Source of the DNA: Lucinisca nassula
Lineage: Eukaryota > Mollusca > Bivalvia > Lucinida > Lucinidae
DNA: 64,000 nucleotides
NCBI GenBank assembly: GCA_963580285.1
Contig: OY757023.1
Location: forward strand, 130,294,027-130,358,026
Direction: 5' to 3'
Notes under the pieces: generated by a model
The model's database searches: none
What the model was told of the DNA's origin: nothing
What the model saw: only the letters and a program-made list of their open reading frames with translations
Program-made: the position numbers and the translations under genes
Shown: piece after piece, positions 1 to 10,678 of the stretch
How positions within the stretch are numbered: the stretch's first letter is position 1
Layout of the letters: every line of letters begins with the position of its first letter

Positions 1-109
1 ATTTACACTAGTGTATTAAATATGCAAAATAGTTAGTTACGCTCCGCAACGTTGTACGTACGACGTCCATAGCGACGGTCTCGTTTACTGTTGGCGGCAT
101 ATTGGCATT

Positions 110-237
<128 letters not shown>

Positions 238-344
238 TTAAATATAAATAATATCCACAATGCGGGTAAATATAACTATGAAAAAATTAAATTTATTCCA
301 GTGTTTCTTTAATTTTTTCATAGTTATATATATATATATAAACT

Positions 345-1950
345 TCCTTTCTGTATCTTTGAAATACCCCAAAAGATAAAACCAACCCCGCCTTTTCTCT
401 TTTAATAGTTCCCAAAGAAAACACTTTCAGACACTTCCAGGGGATACCCTCCCCCTGTGGAATTTACAAAAAGTTTCTTGGATTGTCGTTGTATATACTG
501 ATCGTTATGTTTCCCCGTGCGTCACTATATATACAGATCGTCATGTTTCCCCGCGTTTGAAATATTATTGTAAATGATGATAAATTTTGAGTATGCATCT
601 TTGAAATACCTCAAAAGAAAAACCAAGCCTCCTTTTCCTTTTTATAGTCCCAACAGAAGAAAACCCTTTCAGTCACTTCCAGGGGATATCCTCCCCCTGT
701 GGAATTTACAGAAAGTTTATTGGATTGTCGTTGTATATACTGATCGTTATGTTTCCCCGTGCGTCACTATATATACTGATCGTCATGTTTCCGCGTGTTT
801 GAAATTTTATTGTAAATAAGGATAAATTTTGAGTATGCATCTCTGAAATTCCCCAAAAGAAAAACCAAGCCCCTTTTTCTTTTTATACTCCCCAAAGAAA
901 TCTCTTTCAGACACTTTCAGGGGACAACCTTCCCCTGTGGAATTTACAAAAAGTTTCTTGGATTGTCGTTGTATATACTGATCGTTATGTTTCCCCGTGC
1001 GTCACTATATATCTTGATCGTCATGTTTCCTCGTGTTTGAAATATTATTGTAAATGATAATACATTTTGAGTATGCATCTTTGAAATACCTCAAAAGAAA
1101 AACCAAGCCTCCTTTTTTTATAGTCCCCAAAGAAAACCCTTTCAGTCACTTCCAAGGGATATCCTCCCACTGTGGAATTTACAAAAAGTTTCTTTGATTG
1201 TCGTTGTATATACTGATCATTATGTTTCCCCGTGTTTGAAATATTATTGTAAATAAAATGATAAATTTTGAGTATGCATCTTTGAAATACCCCAAAAGAA
1301 AAACCAAGCCCCTTTTTCTTTTTATAGTCCCAAAAGAAAACCCTTTCAGACACTTCCAGGGGACATCCTCCCCCTGTGGAATTTACAAATAGTTTCTTGG
1401 ATTGTCGTTGTATATACTGATCGTTATGTTTCCCCGTGCGTCACTATATATACTGATCGTCATGCTTCCCCGTGTTTGAAATATTATTGTAAATGATGAT
1501 AAATTCTGAGTATGCATCTTTGAAATACCCCAAAAGAAAAACCAAGCCCCTTTTTCTTTTTTATAGTCCCCAAAGAAAACCCTTTCAGAGACCTCCAGGG
1601 GATATCCTCCCCCGTGGAATTTACAAACAGTTTCTTGGATTGTCGTTGTATATACTGATCGTTATGTTTTCCCGTGCGTCACTATATATCTTGATCGTCA
1701 TGTTTCCTCGAGTTTGAAATATTATTGTAAATGATGATAAATTTTGAGTATGAATCTTTGAAATACCCCAAAAGAAAAACAAAACCCCTTTTTCTTTTCT
1801 ATAGTCCCAAAGAAACCCCTTTCAGACACTTCCAGGGGATATCCTCCCCCCATGTAATATAGAAAATTTGCTTGCATCTTCCATGTATATACTGATCGTT
1901 ATGTTTCCCCGTCCATCGGTATACTGATCGTCATGTCTCCCCGTGTTGAT
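345..1950. repeat. Satellite array, about 7 copies of a ~240-bp unit
   Basis: The landmark 'gaaatacccc' recurs at 361, 602, 845 (variant), 1083, 1284, 1522 and 1760, giving spacings of 241, 243, 238, 201, 238 and 238. The short 1083-1284 interval lacks the segment with the second 'actgatcgtcatgtttcc'. Each unit carries two copies of the sub-motif 'tactgatcgt.atgtttcc', suggesting an older internal duplication. The last unit is the most diverged. No coding potential is seen. Confidence 0.93.
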
Positions 1951-2740
1951 AAAAATCATTAAAAGGAATAACAATGGCGATAAATATATTGGAAATACTC
2001 AAAAATGAATGGTAAAGCTGGTTTCTTTAAAAAAATGTCAATAAATAAAGTACTGAACCGAAAAACGAAAATGAAATAATTAACACTGGTGTTTATGTTT
2101 CCCCGTACCAGTTATGGTATCGTTACATTTGAAATTTCCCCTCGTCAAGCATCTTAGTGACACAGATCAGATGTCAATAAATGAGATACATAGATTTTTG
2201 ACGTATTTTGTTTTTATTATTTTTTATTACCCCGTACTGGGAAGAATGACGACATAGCCTAAAAGTGTGTGTTACTTTATTTGCACACTATAAATACAGT
2301 AGTTTTCATAATTAGCATGGGTTGTCAGAAATCTATACAGTTATTCCATACGTCAAAATGCGTATTATTTCAAGATACAAAATTCCAGCTGAAAGTCTTC
2401 CGAGGTCCAAGAAAGTTCTTTATATTCCCATGGAGGTTCCCCTAATATTTCACAGGCTTGTCCATACGAATCACCGTTTGCGAAAAGTCCCGAGGCGTGG
2501 GAGTAGGGTCACACGTTCGGAGTATCGAAAACTGTCAAACGAGTGGACGTGAAAGAATGAGGCGGTACCCGATAATTTGCGCCAGTCAAGGTGGTTGAGT
2601 GTGTGGGTGTGTTAGTTGGCGGGGGGGGGGGGGGGGGGCAAATTAACACGTCCGTTCACGTTCCCGAACGAACAGAGGATAAATAACCATCGGACTAGCT
2701 TTGGACCCTAGATTATAAAAACCCTCGGAGGCCGCGGGCC
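1951..2740. other. No gene recognised; G18 homopolymer at 2621-2638
   Basis: AT-rich sequence with no recognisable domain or repeat family. A pure run of 18 G lies at 2621-2638. The open frame at 2322-2552 matches nothing I know. Confidence 0.6.
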
Positions 2741-2744
2741 AGCC

Positions 2745-3525
2745 AGCCGTGGTCGATCTGGTCTTGCGTCTATACACAGCCCCAGCTAATCAGTACACTA
2801 ACCGTTTAGACACAGACGTAGGCCACCTATATTTAACGTCAGAAAGCGGCGACTTGAACCCTAAATACTACATCTTCCCGTTTTATAAGATGTACTCAGA
2901 AAGAGTCAGTGGGCACATCGATGAATGCGCCGCTGACTTGAGACATAAATACTACATCTTCCCGTTTTATAAGATATACTCAGAACGAGTCAGTGGGCAC
3001 ATCGATGAATGCGCCGGCGACTTGAACCCTAAATACTACATCTTCCCGTTTTATAAGATGTACTGAGAAAGTAAAACACTACGACGGGCTAAGGAAAACT
3101 CATTCATCAACAGTTTAAAACCCAAATTAAAGTTAAACAGGACTAGTTAGTGTATAAAGGAATTTGATAATTTGGATAGATATGGTGTCATCAGGGTATT
3201 GAATAACATTTCTACATAAATACAATGTATGTTTTGACTGTATTTATATTTGGTTATACATGTATGTTGAAATCGCAGCTAGAAGTTAAACAGTTTCTAA
3301 AGATATCATTAGAAAAAAAAAAAAAAAAAAAAAAAACAGTTTATGTTCATATACACACGGGCAGGTATATGGTTATACATTGAATATCAATTATGTTATT
3401 CAATTACCAGAAACGTCATTAACATCAGGCGGAAACGTTACTTATGACGTGATGTTCGTTGCTAGGTTATTCAATTTGTCTTCTTGAAAATCTGCAAAGC
3501 AGTGAAAACGCGGTAGTAGCAAATC
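2745..3525 (+). pseudogene. Penelope-like element 3' fragment (C-terminus of GIY-YIG endonuclease plus 3' UTR), internally triplicated
   Basis: The translated segment contains PKYYIFPFYKMY, matching PKYKIFPFYKMY near the end of the better preserved endonuclease copy at 37245-37742. A 28-codon (84-bp) block beginning at 2863 is repeated at 2947 and 3031, all in frame. The third repeat ends in a TGA at 3064-3066. One base-shift later the usual C-terminus resumes, with TLRRAKE and LKPKL recognisable up to a stop near 3150. The untranslated part also matches the 37-kb copy: both contain a 'catcagggtatt' block and later 'cttcttgaaaatctg'. The catalytic GIY-YIG core is missing, so this is a dead 5'-truncated copy. 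An A24 run sits inside it at 3313-3336. Confidence 0.82.
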
Positions 3526-4130
3526 AATTATAGTATTTTTGAACAAAACTACAAACATAAACCCTGTAGGGCTTTTATTCCGACAAACAATGGTAACAAT
3601 AACAAAACCTATATCGCATATTGCTTATCATCCACATATACAACAACAAATATCACATGCTTATCTTGCACATATATACAATGTATACAACACAAGGTGT
3701 GAGGAATCACTATTGTTTATAAAATGTTAAGAAGGAGTTGGATAACCATAGAATATATACATACATTTTATCACAGCTTACACAGCTTTACACCCAGACT
3801 ATTTTCACAACAGACCCAATATATACAAACATGGTACTGCAAGCACAAAGCGGTCCGAGCAACCATGGGAAAAGAGAGGGAGATAAAAACGGTTAACATA
3901 TCTTTAGGATTTGGTATGGTTAGGAAAAAAACAGATGTCTTAGCGGGGTTTAACCCATCAAAAACCGTCTCACGAAAAAGAAAAAAAAAGTGGGGCGGGG
4001 GTTTGCGTGTATCGGGAGCTGTGGCTGGCAAAAGGGTATATAAGCGGTTAAATGAACATATAGAAGCTAGGATAGGCTCAGAAAGCAGTATATGAGTGGA
4101 GTAAATTGACTATCTGTTGAAACAGGTCAA
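3526..4130. other. No feature recognised
   Basis: AT-rich spacer. A 123-codon frame at 3724-4095 has low-complexity basic composition and no motif I recognise, so it is not called as a gene. Confidence 0.5.
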
Positions 4131-4412
4131 CCCCACGAAAACATGCCTATATGATTTTGACCCCCTAAACCCCGCTTTTATATGTAAAACTGGGGTTTAC
4201 ATGGGTATATAGTATTTTTCTTAATTCTGCTCAAAAACATAGAATGTGGGTACTCGTTAGAACCGCGTCGCCGAGGCAGTTCTAACGAGTACCCACAATC
4301 TATGTTTTGAGCAGAAATATGAAAAAATATCAGGCTTTTTATCTGAAAAAAAAATCATTTTAGGGTTGTAAAATTCTACCAATATATTTTAATAGGAGTG
4401 TTTTCGTAATGC
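4131..4412. mobile_element. Hairpin MITE, copy 1
   Basis: The left end reads 'cacgaaaacatgcctatat' and the right end 'ataggagtgttttcgt', its near inverted repeat. The centre (about 4226-4315) is a long hairpin whose arms are 'gtgggtactcgttagaac' and its complement. This is the reference copy for a family also seen near 5522, 16463, 16860, 25030, 26050, 31384, 32419, 48757 and 62255. No coding capacity, so it is presumed non-autonomous. Confidence 0.85.
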
Positions 4413-4812
4413 AAACAAAAAAGAGAAACTAAAAGCAAAGCGAATAACTAACACAATGAGTAAGACTTATTGAGAAAAAAGTTACTGAACATTTAATTAT
4501 CAGCTACTCCCGATATATATTGCATTGAAATACATTGGCCTGATAAAGATATGCTATCTCAGGACAAGTGAGCTTTATCACGTCAACGTGACATTGAATT
4601 TTTATGAACGAGGCGGACTGCTGAAAAAAAATGGCATAAATGCTATTATTACCGGAAAAGAAAATGGAAATAAATACTTTAAAAATATCATAGGAAAAAT
4701 TGAGCAGCTGATACTGAATATATCTACTACCAGAATGTTGGGACGCACTGAGGACCACTGATAACTGATCGCCAATTGTTAATGTAAGAGTGTTCAAGGG
4801 GATAAACTGATA
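4413..4812. other. No feature recognised
   Basis: Sequence between the hairpin MITE and the foldback palindrome. Open frames exist on both strands (4504-4836 minus, 4525-4761 plus), but neither shows a known motif. Confidence 0.45.
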
Positions 4813-4967
4813 AATAGAACACCAGATTCGTGTCATTTGATATCAAGTTAATCAGGCTCGGCTTCGAGAACGCATGTAGAATCGCTCGGCAAGCCTCGCG
4901 ATTCTACAAGCGTTCTTGAAGCCTTGCCTGATAAACTTGATATCAAAAGACACTCACCTGGTTATCT
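4813..4967. repeat. Foldback palindrome, stems of about 50 bp or more
   Basis: The left arm from 4836 'ttgatatcaag' through 'tgtagaatcgc' is mirrored by 'gcgattctaca' through 'cttgatatcaa' ending at about 4947, with a centre of about 10 bases near 4890. Weaker pairing extends outwards on both sides. It can form a long hairpin or cruciform and resembles a foldback-type MITE. Confidence 0.9.
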
Positions 4968-5006
4968 CTATATAGCAGATAGCAGAGAGAACACACAAAA
5001 AAGAAG

Positions 5007-5259
5007 CTAGGTCAAGCACTGAGGACATCCACACATGTCGCCATCCCAGCAACGCAACAGCCTCCGAAACTGTTGGTATGATTCTGCATTTCTTAATTCA
5101 TTCGGCAGGCTGTTCCATATCCAGACAGCTTCATATCCGAATGACCATTAACCGTACCTTCTATTTTTAACCCTTTCACAACCGTGACTGTATTACCTGA
5201 AACTATAAAAGAGTACTTTAAAATTTACGAAATCTTGGAGATAGTTTGTTTAAAATGTT
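5007..5259 (-). pseudogene. LINE2, C-terminal coding end
   Basis: On the minus strand the frame reads WIWNSLPNELRNAESYQQF and continues through a run with WDGDMCGCPQCLT before a stop at 5007-5009. This is the typical C-terminal tail of bivalve CR1/L2-group non-LTR retrotransposons (family recognition from memory). It is separated from the rest of LINE2 (9744-9923, 14297-14605, 14861-15301) by the nested insertions. A frameshift precedes WIWNS and the segment up to 5259 is degraded. Confidence 0.75.
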
Positions 5260-5301
5260 AAAGTAGAAGTAAAACAAAGATCAGGAATTGATACAATTAA
5301 C
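5260..5301 (-). mobile_element. PLE tail X, terminal 42 bp
   Basis: The plus strand reads 'aaagtagaagtaaaacaaag' and on to 'gatacaattaac', the same 3' terminus as the PLE copies at 7019, 17601 and 35202. It stops where LINE1 begins. The missing continuation is found beyond LINE1 at 9690-9743, so LINE1 split one PLE tail. Confidence 0.85.
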
Positions 5302-5521
5302 AACTACAACTACAACTACAAAATGGTTTATTCAGGCACAAGCAATACAATGCTTCTCGCCCTATAATACCATGTAACGGCGGCACGAGAAGAGTATGAC
5401 AGAGTATAATAAGTAAAACATCATCCAAATAGACATTTAACGCATATAGCTAATGCAAGGATGCAGATATTAACAATATGTATTGAGGATATCTCATAGA
5501 TGATCCTTTGCACCCATCCGC

Positions 5522-5802
5522 CCCATCACGAAAACACGCCCACACAAATCCACCCCAAACTTAACCGCTGTAAAAAAAAAATGAAAACTCCAAGACGGAA
5601 AACCGTCCCCGCCCAAAATACAGATTGTGGGTATCCGTTAGAACCGCCTCATCGAGGCGGCCCTAATGAGTACCCAAAATACATACCTTAGAGCAGAAAT
5701 AAGAAAATAAGAAAATATAAGGTTCACTCCCTTTAAACCCCAGATCTCCTATATAAACTTGTGGTTCCAGGGGTCTCAATTATATAGGCGTTTCTGTGAC
5801 GC
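5522..5802. mobile_element. Hairpin MITE, copy 2 (inside LINE1 3' UTR)
   Basis: Left end 'catcacgaaaacacgcc' at 5524 and right end 'tatataggcgtttctgtg'. The central hairpin at 5625-5690 has arms 'attgtgggtatccgttagaa' and a complement with a few mismatches. It lies between the LINE1 stop codon and the LINE1 polyadenylation-like signal, so it inserted after LINE1. Confidence 0.85.
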
Positions 5803-5868
5803 CCTGCGGAGAGGTACATCGGAACACCAATCGACATTGCCAAGGCATATTTCAGCATGATCCTAAGT

Positions 5869-7018
5869 TTAAGTAACAGCATTTAGGGTAGACATTCTTT
5901 TTTTTGTAGCAACATATATAAACTTAGCTAACTTTTTGGAAGTGCTTACCCGGGTATCATTTAAAAGCATCTTGAACTTGAAAGTTGATGGCCATCTGCA
6001 GTAATATTTGGGTAAAAGGGATATACGCAGTTCTCGATACATCGGACATACCAGGAGAAAATGATACTCGTCTTCAACAACGTTAGCATTGCAAAACTGA
6101 CACAGTCTAAGGTTTCTATCTATGCCCCTGTACCTTCCCTCTTCTATCATGAGCTTGTGTGCTGCAATCCTAAATCTACTGAGTGCAATTTTATGGTTTT
6201 CAACAACAACATCATTTAAATACTGCTCGTATTTAAATGATTTGTTTGTGATTCTATACACATTGAGTTTGCTGGTATTATTCACATCAGCGTACCAGTT
6301 TTGGAGAAATTGATCATACAATGTCTGAACTACCACATTAAGCTGAAGTCGGCTCATATTCTGATTGACCCAGAGGTATTGAAATCCTAAATTATCAAGA
6401 AGGCGCTTTAGATGTGAAGCCCAACTGGTGTCATTTACACCATTATTAACATCAGTAACCTGTTGAAAATATACCTTATACATGAGCGACTGTGGATTGG
6501 ACAAAAGTTTGAACCAGTACTTTATAACTCTTGTTTTATGTAAGACACTTAGAGGAACCCGACCAAGCTCACCGTAAACAGCTAAGCTACACGTTTGCCT
6601 ACGGACACCTAGAATTTGTTTCAAGAATTTCAAATGAATTTTTTCAGCATCCTGGCTTTTGGAAAGGGACCAAATTTCACACCCGTAATTAAGGATAGGT
6701 AAAATTAATGAGTCAAATAATTTCAATTTTTCATTGACACATAGCTCGTTCTTGTCCAAAATATGACCAAGTGAATATAGAGCTTTAGATGCTTGTTCTG
6801 AAAGATGTTTTTGAGCATGAGAGAAATTACCATTGCTTGTAACATTTACGCCTAGGTAGATAAAATTTCGTACAATATCAAGCCTTACATTGCCATAAAA
6901 GATATCAACATTCTCTGGCCTATTAGACCTTTTAAATATAAGAACTTTTGTTTTATCTGTGTTTACAGTTAAATTCCATTTCTCGCAATAGATAGACAAT
7001 TTATTGAGCAAAATTTGT
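5869..7018 (-). pseudogene. LINE1 ORF, C-terminal portion after the RT catalytic motif
   Basis: An open frame of about 383 codons. It starts with LLNKLSIYCEKWNLTVN, the segment that normally follows the FADD box in non-LTR reverse transcriptases, then the thumb/connection region (FIYLGVNV, ILNYGCEIW). It ends with a zinc-knuckle-like region, LCQFCNANVVEDEYHFLLVC, with the CxxC...HxxxxC spacing seen in many LINE C-termini. The stop is at 5869. There is no start of its own: the frame runs straight out of the PLE Y insertion at 7019, so this is the downstream half of the gene whose upstream half lies at 8497-9688. The frame is undamaged, suggesting a fairly recent insertion. Confidence 0.9.
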
Positions 7019-8496
7019 AAAGTAGAAGTAAAACAAAGATCAGGAATTGATACAATTAACTTACTTCACCCATCAAAGACACCAAGGGAAAGAAACACAA
7101 ACATTAAGCGACCCGACCATAATGGAAACCTAAACAAAGGAAGGCCATAAGGACAGTTACTTTCCCACAAAATGGCCATATGGCCATCCAAAATAAAAAG
7201 ACACAAGTGATACATACAGTAAGTAACAAACAACTCCATAAATAAACCGCCACAGAAGAACCGCCTTGGAACGGTCGGTGGAATGATTTCCACTGGGGGG
7301 CTTAAATCGATTTTACGTGGCCACAATCCTCGCCCTTACTTCCGTCGCGATTTAGACAAATAATTTGTTCAGTCCGCATGAAGGCCTCCTAACTCATCAG
7401 TGCAACATCTCCGTGAACACAAAAATCAAAGAACCACAGAGGTGAGACAACGGTGAGGACTCGACAGCAAGAAACCACTGAAATGCTGGAGCAAAAGAAA
7501 ACCAACAGACTCCGATGAGCCCGACCAGAGACAGAGCATCAGGCACCAACCAACATTACCTTGAATTAGATCTCTCTAATTCTCAATTAGCCTTTACGTT
7601 GGAGCCGTCATAGAATCTGAGGCCTGACCCACCGGCGTGCAATTAAAGAGGGAAGCAAAGTTGCCAACCGTGATTGGGTTAACTACCATGCATGCAGTCT
7701 GTCGTATAATATCCATGTTGTACCCAATCTTTTTATATCGAAGAATGATTTTACGAAATTGGGTGCTGAAGTCATTGCGGTTATATATTTTTCTGAATTT
7801 ATATGCTAAGTCACCATAAAATTCGGGTTCCGATAGACCTTGTTGCAGAAGAGATTTAAGTCCAATATTGAATTTTGAAATTAAATCAGAATGGCGTCTA
7901 TAAAATTTTGAAAAGGCTTTGCGTAGTTTATGGTACCGATAACCCTGATTAAGGAGTTTAGCCGTTAATAATTTATTACGAGTGTTGAAGTCAGTTACAT
8001 GACTACACACTCTAGCAAATCGAATTAATTGCGAAATATAAACGCCATAGGATGGCGCACGAGGAACATCACCATCCAAAAAAGGAAAATTTACAATCTC
8101 AAAATCAAAGTCATCGCGTTTATCATAAATTTTGCACGAAACAAATCCATCTACCATAGACAGATGTAAATCCAAAAACGGGGCCTCGGTATCAGAAGAA
8201 TTTGCTTTATTTAACTGAAGTTCAAGGGGGTAAATCTGACTGATCAAACCATCAAAATAGGTATTATCAATATTTAATAAATCATCTAAATATCTAGAAG
8301 TAGAGCTAAAAGCTTCAATAATTTCAGATTGGTTATCAATGGAAAGCGACAAAATGAAGTCTCTTTCATAACAATACAAGAACAGATCAGCCACAAGAGG
8401 TGCGCAATTAGTACCCATCGGAATACCCACAATTTGTCTAAATAACTTAGTACCGAATCTAATATAAATATTGTCAAGTAGAAAGGTGAGGGCATC
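7019..8496 (-). mobile_element. PLE copy Y: 5'-truncated Penelope-like element inserted in LINE1
   Basis: From its 3' terminus ('aaagtagaagtaaaac' at 7019) through a UTR of about 570 bp and the C-terminal half of the PLE reverse transcriptase, it closely parallels the copy at 35202-37243. The match ends at 'ggcatc' (8491-8496), after which LINE1 continues. The junction lies in a short stretch shared by both partners (GATGCC, minus strand), typical of microhomology-associated 5' truncation. No target-site duplication is obvious. Confidence 0.9.
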
Positions 8497-9729
8497 TGAA
8501 AGCGTTTCAGCCAGTAAAAGAGTATCATCAGCGAACAGTATCACAAATTTCTGGAATTCGTCTAATAACAAGTCATTATCTATATCCATATCTAACTCAC
8601 CCGAGAGGTCATTTAGAAACAGTATAAACAAAAGGGGTGATAATGGCTCCCCTTGTTTGACTCCGACTAAGCTATCGAAACAGTCAGTAAGCTTTCCGAG
8701 TGACTTAACACAAACTTTAACAGAATTATAAATTGCTTTAATAGACCTAACAAACTTCAGTGAGACTCCTATTTGACAGAGTTTATACCATATTCCGTTT
8801 CTATAGACCAAGTCGAACGCCTTCTTGAAGTCTATAAAAGCGCAATGCAGTTTCTTTTTCTTGCTTAACTGCTTATTAACAATAGCTTGCAAAATAAAAA
8901 GACAATCTTTCGTACTTTTATTTTGTCTAAAACCGTACTGGCTATCATTAATTATATTATTGGTCTCTGACCAGGTTCTTAGTCTTAAGTCAAGTATCTG
9001 GGAATATATTTTAGAAAATATGCTTGTAAGAGTTATACCCCTGTAGTTATTGACATTGTTTTTATCGCCTTTTTTGGGGACTGGCACAACTATACCTTTA
9101 GTCCAAGTGGAAGGATAAATACTGTTGCTGAAAATATAATTAAACAATTTACATAACATGCTCCCTATTAAATCAACTGAATCTAAAAACAACTCTGGTG
9201 GTAGGAGATCAATACCAGGACTTTTGTTGCGTTTAAGCTGAGATATAGCTTTTCTGACCTCACTTATAGAAATTGCAGCATCTAATGATGAAGTGTCGAA
9301 GTTCTGGTCGCCATTCAATGGCTCACTGTCCATATCTGACAAATTGCCGGAAGCAAACTCCTCAACAAAATTTTGTGTGAAATTACAGTTTTCTGAGTAG
9401 ATACTCTTAAAATGCTCAAAGAAATCTTGCAATGACAACTTGCTACTACAATGATCGCCCCCCTTCATGCGACGTATTTCACGCCAAAATGCTTTTGGAT
9501 TACTTGCAGCCATTTCATGCAGTTTTTGCTTATTATTTAGACTATACAACGAACGCGCTCGTCTTTTAATTTGACAATATTGTTTTCGTTTCTCAACTAA
9601 TGTTATGTGTAAGTCATGCGTCTTGTATCGCCGGAATATTTTATTGGCTCGCTTGAGTTCCGCTCTAGCAATCTCACAATCATGCGTGAACCACCCATAA
9701 AAGACACCAAAGGGAAATAAATACAAACA
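7594..9729 (-). CDS. Chimeric open frame: LINE1 reverse transcriptase fused in frame to PLE reverse transcriptase
   Basis: One uninterrupted frame of about 711 codons, opened by a stop at 9730-9732 and closed at 7594. The first 12 or so residues are translated PLE tail X. Residues about 13-410 are LINE1: SQYGFRQNKS, AFIDFKKAFD, GVKQGEPLSPLLF and the catalytic LFADD. The frame switches within the residues DAL to PLE RT, with IVGIPMGTNCAPL and the second catalytic box RYLDDLLN, ending in ASDSMTAPT. No ATG opens the frame and the first internal Met is well inside the LINE part, so translation of the whole is doubtful. The fusion comes from PLE Y landing in LINE1; see that entry. A functional protein is not implied. 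Confidence 0.85.
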   Translation of the reverse strand, partial: CLYLFPFGVFYGWFTHDCEIARAELKRANKIFRRYKTHDLHITLVEKRKQYCQIKRRARSLYSLNNKQKLHEMAASNPKAFWREIRRMKGGDHCSSKLSLQDFFEHFKSIYSENCNFTQNFVEEFASGNLSDMDSEPLNGDQNFDTSSLDAAISISEVRKAISQLKRNKSPGIDLLPPELFLDSVDLIGSMLCKLFNYIFSNSIYPSTWTKGIVVPVPKKGDKNNVNNYRGITLTSIFSKIYSQILDLRLRTWSETNNIINDSQYGFRQNKSTKDCLFILQAIVNKQLSKKKKLHCAFIDFKKAFDLVYRNGIWYKLCQIGVSLKFVRSIKAIYNSVKVCVKSLGKLTDCFDSLVGVKQGEPLSPLLFILFLNDLSGELDMDIDNDLLLDEFQKFVILFADDTLLLAETLSDALTFLLDNIYIRFGTKLFRQIVGIPMGTNCAPLVADLFLYCYERDFILSLSIDNQSEIIEAFSSTSRYLDDLLNIDNTYFDGLISQIYPLELQLNKANSSDTEAPFLDLHLSMVDGFVSCKIYDKRDDFDFEIVNFPFLDGDVPRAPSYGVYISQLIRFARVCSHVTDFNTRNKLLTAKLLNQGYRYHKLRKAFSKFYRRHSDLISKFNIGLKSLLQQGLSEPEFYGDLAYKFRKIYNRNDFSTQFRKIILRYKKIGYNMDIIRQTACMVVNPITVGNFASLFNCTPVGQASDSMTAPT

Positions 9730-9743
9730 TTAAGCGACCAGAC
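9690..9743 (-). mobile_element. PLE tail X, upstream part
   Basis: The plus strand 'ccacccataaaagacaccaa' through 'ttaagcgaccagac' matches the stretch of PLE tail that directly follows 'gatacaattaac' in the intact tails at 17601 and 35202, apart from about 6 bases lost at the LINE1 junction. It is truncated against LINE2 at 9743. Together with 5260-5301 it is one short PLE insertion of about 100 bp. Confidence 0.85.
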
Positions 9744-9923
9744 AAAAACTTCTCCATCCATTACCATTAAACGTTCTGTTTGCAAGAAGCTCCTCCCCCC
9801 AGCTGTTAGAAGATGCCGGAGAGGGCACGAGTAGTCATTGTTAATGAATCTCATTACCCTCTCCTGGATCCTCTCCATTTTCCGGGTATCAGTCTGACCG
9901 CAGAAGTGCAATGGGACAATACT
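9744..9923 (-). pseudogene. LINE2, middle C-terminal fragment
   Basis: The minus frame contains HFCGQTDTRKMERIQERV followed by RFINNDYSCPLRHLL and TERLMVMDGEVF, the conserved 'WHFCG...K.E..QERALRF' region of CR1/L2-group LINEs. It is interrupted on its coding-downstream side by PLE tail X and on its upstream side by element A. One frameshift lies just before HFCG, where YCP is in another frame. Confidence 0.85.
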
Positions 9924-10678
9924 TAAAAGGAGCAGTCCCTATAAGGCCCATTTTATGGCCCCTTTTGATTTTCTTTAAACTTTGCAGACTAAACATAGGA
10001 TGTATTTGCATTAATGTGGTGAAATTTCAGATCCGCAGATGTAATGGTATTGGCTCTATGAGCAACCAAAGTGGGTGGGGTAATTCTACCCCATTGAGGG
10101 AACTGTGATTCTTACGCTATTATCTCTAGCATAAAGCATCCTTGCAAGTGGGTCTTTTTAGTATTGTTTCGACCTTTATAGATGTGAAACATAATGTATA
10201 TGTTTTTGTGGAAAAATTCTTCACTTTACCATTATACTCACTTATAAGTCGTACCTAAATTTCAGCTAAATTTACTGACCGTCTTTACGCAAAACCACAA
10301 CGTAAGTTTATTTCCAAAGCTGTTGCAAAGGTACTTGACAGGGATAATTGAGATATAATAGGCATTGCCAAATTATGAGCATTTCTTTCTTCTATGATTA
10401 CATATAGAGTTATCTGCCCCTGAATCCATTTTTGTCATATTTTCTGTCATATTTAAAATCTATAAATATATGCAAAAAAAGATTCTTCAAAACCAGTCAA
10501 AAAATCAGCAAACAATGGTTTTCTGTCGATCTAATGAAGCTATTAGGTGATGTATACATATCTTCTTTGATAATGACTTAAAACAATATGGGTGGGTCAA
10601 ATACACCCCTTTCCTATTTCTACTGCATAATTTCCTTGGCTTTATGTCAATTCATCTTCACTAATCATATTTGTGATT

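Larger units (their letters stand above)
5302..9690 (-). mobile_element. LINE1: non-LTR retrotransposon inserted in PLE tail X
   Basis: Reading on the minus strand, the order is a 5'-truncated ORF (reverse transcriptase, 9688 to 8497), an inserted PLE (Y), the C-terminal ORF (7018-5869), then a 3' UTR holding an inserted hairpin MITE. It ends with 'tgaataaacc' (an AATAAA signal) and a short (TTGTAG)-type tail at 5302-5320. Both ends abut pieces of the same PLE 3' tail, which fixes the boundaries. The RT type resembles RTE-X/CR1-like LINEs common in molluscs; the clade is not resolved. The N-terminal endonuclease is absent. Confidence 0.85.

Noticed and set aside
3724..4095. 123-codon open frame
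   Set aside because: Basic low-complexity composition, overlapping antisense frame of similar length, no motif.
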